A DNA stretch of 64,000 nt from the NCBI RefSeq assembly GCF_050908995.1, contig NC_135132.1, forward strand, positions 8,675,001-8,739,000, written 5' to 3'. This document shows, one piece after another, positions 59,719 to 64,000 of the stretch; within the stretch, counting starts at the first letter, position 1, and each line of letters opens with the position of its first letter. A program made the position numbers and the translations under genes. This DNA is from Andrena cerasifolii (taxonomy: Eukaryota > Arthropoda > Insecta > Hymenoptera > Andrenidae). The notes under the pieces were generated by a model. The model worked only from the letters and a program-made list of their open reading frames with translations. It had not been told where the DNA came from and searched no databases.

Positions 59719-60991
59719 GTCGTTATGGACCCAGAACAGTTACATTTCTATTCGCCTAGGGACGGCAATCTATAATCATTCCCTGAATGTGAACATCCTC
59801 CTGCTTAAAGAGGACAATCTAGAGATTAATCTGTGAACATTTAACACCGAAGAATGGACATATTCCAAATTTAATTTTTCAAAGCTCGCAAGCGCGAGGT
59901 ACCTTTACACCGATTTTTTTTAATATCGTCCAAACAACAATATGGCAGTTCGGTAACAAGCCTGATCACAGAATGCAAACTCAATCTCAACTTCTGTATA
60001 TTTTTATTGCACCCAGCGCAGCATTACCGCGAAATAGAAATTATGCATAGAGTTGCAGGGAATTAATCAAACTTCAAGCAAACAGAAGCCTGCGAAATTA
60101 TGATTCCATAAAACTCGCAGATATAGTTACAACCACCAATTTCCATATTCCATTTAACAATCCTTTCATGAAATTTTTCAAATGGCACTTTCCCATTAAA
60201 AAAAACCAAAGAATAGCTGAAACCAAAATTGCCCGACGCTTCCACCAAAATTCCTGCAAACCAGCTTAAAAAAAAAAATCTGAATAACAGGGTTACCAAC
60301 TACCAAACACAAAATTACTAGCAGCCATTATTTTGGCCGAAAATAAAACCGTAACCGGTCAGGCGTAAGCTTTCGCGCAAGTTCCAGAAACTCTGCTAAG
60401 TTTCTACATGCCCCCCCCCCCCCCACCCCGTCGAGTTCCAATTCCCTAGGAATTCTGTTTGGACGATAGCGAGCTGAGAATCACTGTGCAGCGACCGGTC
60501 AGATTAGATATCTGAATCTCGAACGTATCGGCGTGGATATGTTAACACGGAGTAGCCACGGAGTGTATACTGTATCGCCTCTCTTTCAAGAACACGTCGA
60601 GGATCGTTAAACGTCTTTTTGCTCTCCCACTGGAGGCGTATGAGGACAGTATTATTGCGCGATGAGAGATTGAGATAGATGGATCCTCCTGATTCGAAAC
60701 GGGCTCTATAGCCCTCCCATGGGCAGCGCTGGGCGAGAGATTATTTAGTCGCTTATAATTACACGGAGCACAGTAGAGTCTGCCTAGTTAAACGGTTTCT
60801 TAAGGGGTAACGCCACTGTAAAGGCACAAAAGCGTAGTGTGCCTCTGATAACTGAGGGGCTCAGTGGAAAACAGGCACGTGCCACACGTGCATAAATTTT
60901 CGTTTCTCATGGATCCATAATTTTTTTAGTTTTTCAAAAAAAAGTTATACGTATTTTTGAGAATTTTTTATTTAATAGAAATCTGTGAATG
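59719..60991. other. Non-coding sequence between satellite and foldback element
   Basis: No gene recognised. It contains a C-tract (60412-60424), a Tigger-like CAGTAGAGTCTGCC motif at 60771 and two CACGTG motifs three bases apart (60876 and 60885). Confidence 0.4.
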
Positions 60992-61857
60992 TTAAGGGGT
61001 TATGCCTGGGCGGGGAGCCGAAAAGAGAAGTTGCCACACTGGGTTAAATTGACACTGCAATTTTTTAAGGAAAAAACTTTTTGTCGGAACTTCTATTGCT
61101 TCAATTTTTTTTTTAAGCATGGTGACACTTTAGGTGGCAGCTTTCAATCAGGGGTATTTATTCTTCAATGTTCATACTTTATTTCAGATTTTTTTGGACG
61201 GAATTTAACAAGTAGTTTTTAAATAACAATTGATTGAATATTGGCAGGGTGAAATTGACCCAGTGTGACGACGACGTGTTCGAAAAAGTAGGTGTGACAA
61301 CCGAGGGTTAAAAAGTGGGAGCATATATTTTTGCAGAGCTCTTTGCACTTAAGAGAGCAACATTTAAGGAACATTTGGTAATTTTTTTGTAGAATAATAT
61401 TTACGTTTATAATAAAAATACAACGACACCCAAGAAGCCTTTTCAAAAACTACTGCATCAATCTTTCTGAAATTTTGCGGACTTGTTTTTTATATAAAAA
61501 TCTACTGAATGACGGAAGGATTTTTTTCCATTGTATAGTTTAGATTTTATCAGCGAAAAACGGCCATCAGTGATAACCACGAAGACAGTTTTTCTATACA
61601 TTGAAAAAAGAACCCTTCCGCGATTTAGTAGATTTTTATATAAAAAGTGAGTCCACGGAATTTCAGAAGGATTGATGCAGTAGTTTTTGAAAAGCCTTCT
61701 TGGTGTGTTTTTATTATGGACGTAAATATTTTTCTACAAAAAAATTACCAAATGCTCTTTTAAGTGCAAAAAGTTCTGTAAAAATATATGCTTTCGCATT
61801 TAAAAAAAGAAAAAAAATCGCCTCTTTTCGGCCTCCTGACTAGGTATAACCCCTTAA
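60992..61857. mobile_element. Foldback element bounded by TTAA, about 866 bp
   Basis: TTAA|GGGGTTATGCC at the left and GGTATAACCCC|TTAA at the right. The arms match over most of their length, for example TTTTCAAAAACTACTGCATC at 61440 against its reverse complement near 61673. A TTAA target is the hallmark of piggyBac-like insertion, though the termini are not the classic piggyBac ones and no transposase is present. The left arm is interrupted by another element (61035-61267). Confidence 0.8.
61035..61267. mobile_element. Inverted-repeat element nested in the left arm of the foldback
   Basis: CACACTGGGTTAAATTGAC at 61035 is mirrored by TGAAATTGACCCAGTGTG ending at 61267. The segment has no counterpart in the right arm, so it is a later insertion of about 233 bp. 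Confidence 0.65.
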
Positions 61858-62089
61858 ACTATAAACTGTGATATTTTGAATTATATATGGAAAAAAGAAA
61901 TACGAAAATTTTTAGGTAAAAATTTAAAAATTTTTTTTTAAAAATTATGAAACGGTAGCATGTGCCTCTTTTCGTGGGTAAACAAAGAAATAATTAGGAA
62001 ATCTGTCTAAATGGTTTTATTACACACATCTTAAGTAGCTTTAAGCAATTTTTTTCTTTTTCTTCAAAATCACAGTTTTTCTCGAAACA

Positions 62090-62330
62090 CGTTTTTCAAA
62101 TTGGCTCTGCAGAATTCGATTCACTTGAAATTTTTACGCTAACTTCTAAACTATATTCTCCATAGAAATACGTACCGTTTTCACCGTGCAAATTTTTGAG
62201 AAAAACAATATTCCACAATATCCGTACGAAATTCTCTAGAGAATGTAGTTTAGAAGCTACGGTAAAAATTTCAAGCGAATCGGATAAAATTTGTTTAAAT
62301 TACGCAGCAAGCCAATTTGAAAAATCGCGG
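62090..62330. repeat. Inverted repeat, about 240 bp
   Basis: TTTTTCAAATTGGCT, CGATTCACTTGAAATTTTTAC and CTTCTAAACTATATTCTC on the left are mirrored in reverse order on the right (62222-62330). It is probably another foldback remnant; no coding capacity. Confidence 0.7.
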
Positions 62331-64000
62331 CAATAAGGAAACTATATGATTTATGGTAATTTTTTAATTGTACATGGGGCTGCTTGTGTTGAAGAAGTGC
62401 CTGGGGATTTTGAAAGAAATTGCAGCGTGCAATTTCGTCGAGAAAAAACGGCGTTGAATTGTATCGGTTGAATGGGTATATTTTAGGATCGAATTAAAAG
62501 TTAGGGAAGTTGGGGGTTGTAATAAGCTTCGCGTTACGAGGAACTGAGAGAGCCAGTGGAGCAGAGAAATTAGGAAAGAATTCTGAATACACTTCTGCAG
62601 TTAGGGGGAGCTAGAAACTTTAATAAGTTCGCCAAATTGGTTGTAAAAGAAGCGAAATTGATTTACGAATAAAGAGAGTAGGAGATTCAGCAGAGCTACG
62701 CGTAGAGCCAAGCGATTCGACATAAATTAGGGCACTTAATAAAGCACAGCAATTCCACTGGGGAAAGGGACATCCATAAAAGCCGAAAGACTGCTAAAAT
62801 TACGAAATTCGATATATCGATCGTGCCATTAATAACTCCTCGGCAAAACGGCCCGACAATAGAAGCGCAAATTTTCGCGTCCCAGACGTCTATTATAAAA
62901 CACGTGCGCACTAAATTAACCCCAGCGAATCGGGCCAACTGTGCCCCTGGAAACGGGGCTTTAATTATTCTCACTAGGGCCATTTGGATGCTGGTGGAAA
63001 AAAAAAAAAATTAGACGAGGGAGCGTGTTTAAGGGGCTAAGCGTTCGATGACCAGAGGAAGCCTTGAATGGCCGAAGAGCCCGACGAAAGTAGAGGAGCC
63101 CGTGTAAACGGTGGCCAAAGGAAAGGCAGGCACAGGCTGGCCACCGATTCCCTTGCCTCTCCTTCGCGCGTAGGGGAAAAGTAGGTTGAGCGCCACTCGG
63201 CCTGGAGGAGGACCGCCTAGTTTTTGTCGGAATCGATTTGTCGAGAAGGCGTATACGTGGATCGGGCCGTGAAACGCGGGCAAACAGGGACACTTACGAG
63301 TAACGTCCTTCCTAGGGACATTTCCAGCTAGTCTGTTGGCCCTGTACCCTCGCCAATCCGAAGCAAGATTAATGGGCTTGGAAAATCGAGGGGATTCCTC
63401 AGTCTGCGATCTTATAAACTGCGTTACTCGCGGCGGGGAATCGTGGAACTAGTTTGGGGGTACGTGAGGTGGAACTTAGTGTACTAGTTTCGGGGTTTTC
63501 AGGATTGGTAAATGTTTTTCGGGAATATATGATACTGGAAAGTAAGGAGACACCTGGTAGGACAATTCTAGTTAGTTTCTGACGACTTCAGTTTTTTAAA
63601 GGATTATGCCTACTCGTAAGGTCTGAAAACGCAAGAATTTTCGGGATTTTTTTTTTTAAATTTGAAGAAATAATATTTTTTAAATAAACGGCTGTATATT
63701 CGAAATTATATATTTTAAAGTTCTTGTAGTGTTTTTTTTTTTTGCAATGTGGTATGTAAATGAGGATTGGAATTATAGGCGATCTCCGGGTAACGATTTT
63801 TTATTTAAGAATTTTGCGGTGACCACTGTAGCTTTCACCTGGTTCGTCGGAAAAATTACACCAAATTTAGTTAGTATATTAGATTATCTAGTCCTTGATC
63901 GTGGCAGGTTTCATTTTCGTTGCATTGTTTTTATTTTACAGATGAAAAATAAGAGCGATTCTGTGGCGAAAATCGACACTTTTGATATAAGAATTAAATT
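62331..64000. other. Non-coding sequence to the right edge
   Basis: No gene, RNA or clear repeat recognised. Open frames at 62696-62983 and 62961-63293 on the minus strand have no domain. Confidence 0.4.

Noticed and set aside
1..64000. CRISPR arrays, prokaryotic operons or phage genes
   Set aside because: The window has intron-split animal genes; its tandem arrays are contiguous satellites without unique spacers.

Overview
This is a eukaryotic, almost certainly insect, nuclear window. It has intron-split genes with GT-AG junctions, AT-rich non-coding DNA broken by GC/CpG-rich islands, several minisatellites and many short DNA-transposon derivatives. CpG is not depleted and the protein families fit Hymenoptera (bee, ant or wasp), but the order is an inference.

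Three genes can be assembled exon by exon with matching splice phases. (1) Plus strand, about 1-24214: a STAC-family adaptor (C1 zinc finger plus SH3 domain; the family binds L-type calcium channels). It has seven confident or probable exons from 10594 to 23446 and a possible upstream exon at the window's left edge. The terminal TGA (23444-23446) is followed in the same frame by 255 further open codons ending at 24214, with coding character. This is a strong candidate for stop-codon readthrough, or for an optional 66-nt intron that removes the stop. (2) Minus strand, 32594-30120: a complete five-exon imaginal disc growth factor / chitinase-like protein (434 aa) whose GH18 catalytic glutamate is replaced by glutamine. 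(3) Minus strand, 45284-40165: a Golgi type II membrane coiled-coil protein of the GOLIM4/GOLM1 kind. Two shared 5' exons can join in frame to either of two 3' ends, which predicts two different lumenal tails.

Layout. 61-10593 is a very long STAC intron with three minisatellites (22-, 141- and about 168-bp units), two GC-rich islands and a cluster of three CACGTG E-boxes. 10594-24214 holds the STAC exons, with foldback MITEs in the introns. 24215-30119 is non-coding apart from one doubtful minus-strand exon. 30120-33236 is the IDGF gene. 33300-40164 is intergenic, with a 33-bp-unit satellite. 40165-45286 is the Golgi gene. 45508-50160 is a transposon graveyard (a 420-bp foldback, a tRNA-derived SINE, related repeats). 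53560-57240 is a GC-rich, promoter-like island with a possible first coding exon at 56340-56368 whose remainder would lie beyond the window. 58750-59720 is a 107-bp-unit satellite. 60992-61857 is a TTAA-bounded foldback element with another inverted-repeat element nested in one arm.

The three genes do not form an operon or a shared pathway. All identifications rest on reading motifs and splice phases by eye; no database search was possible.
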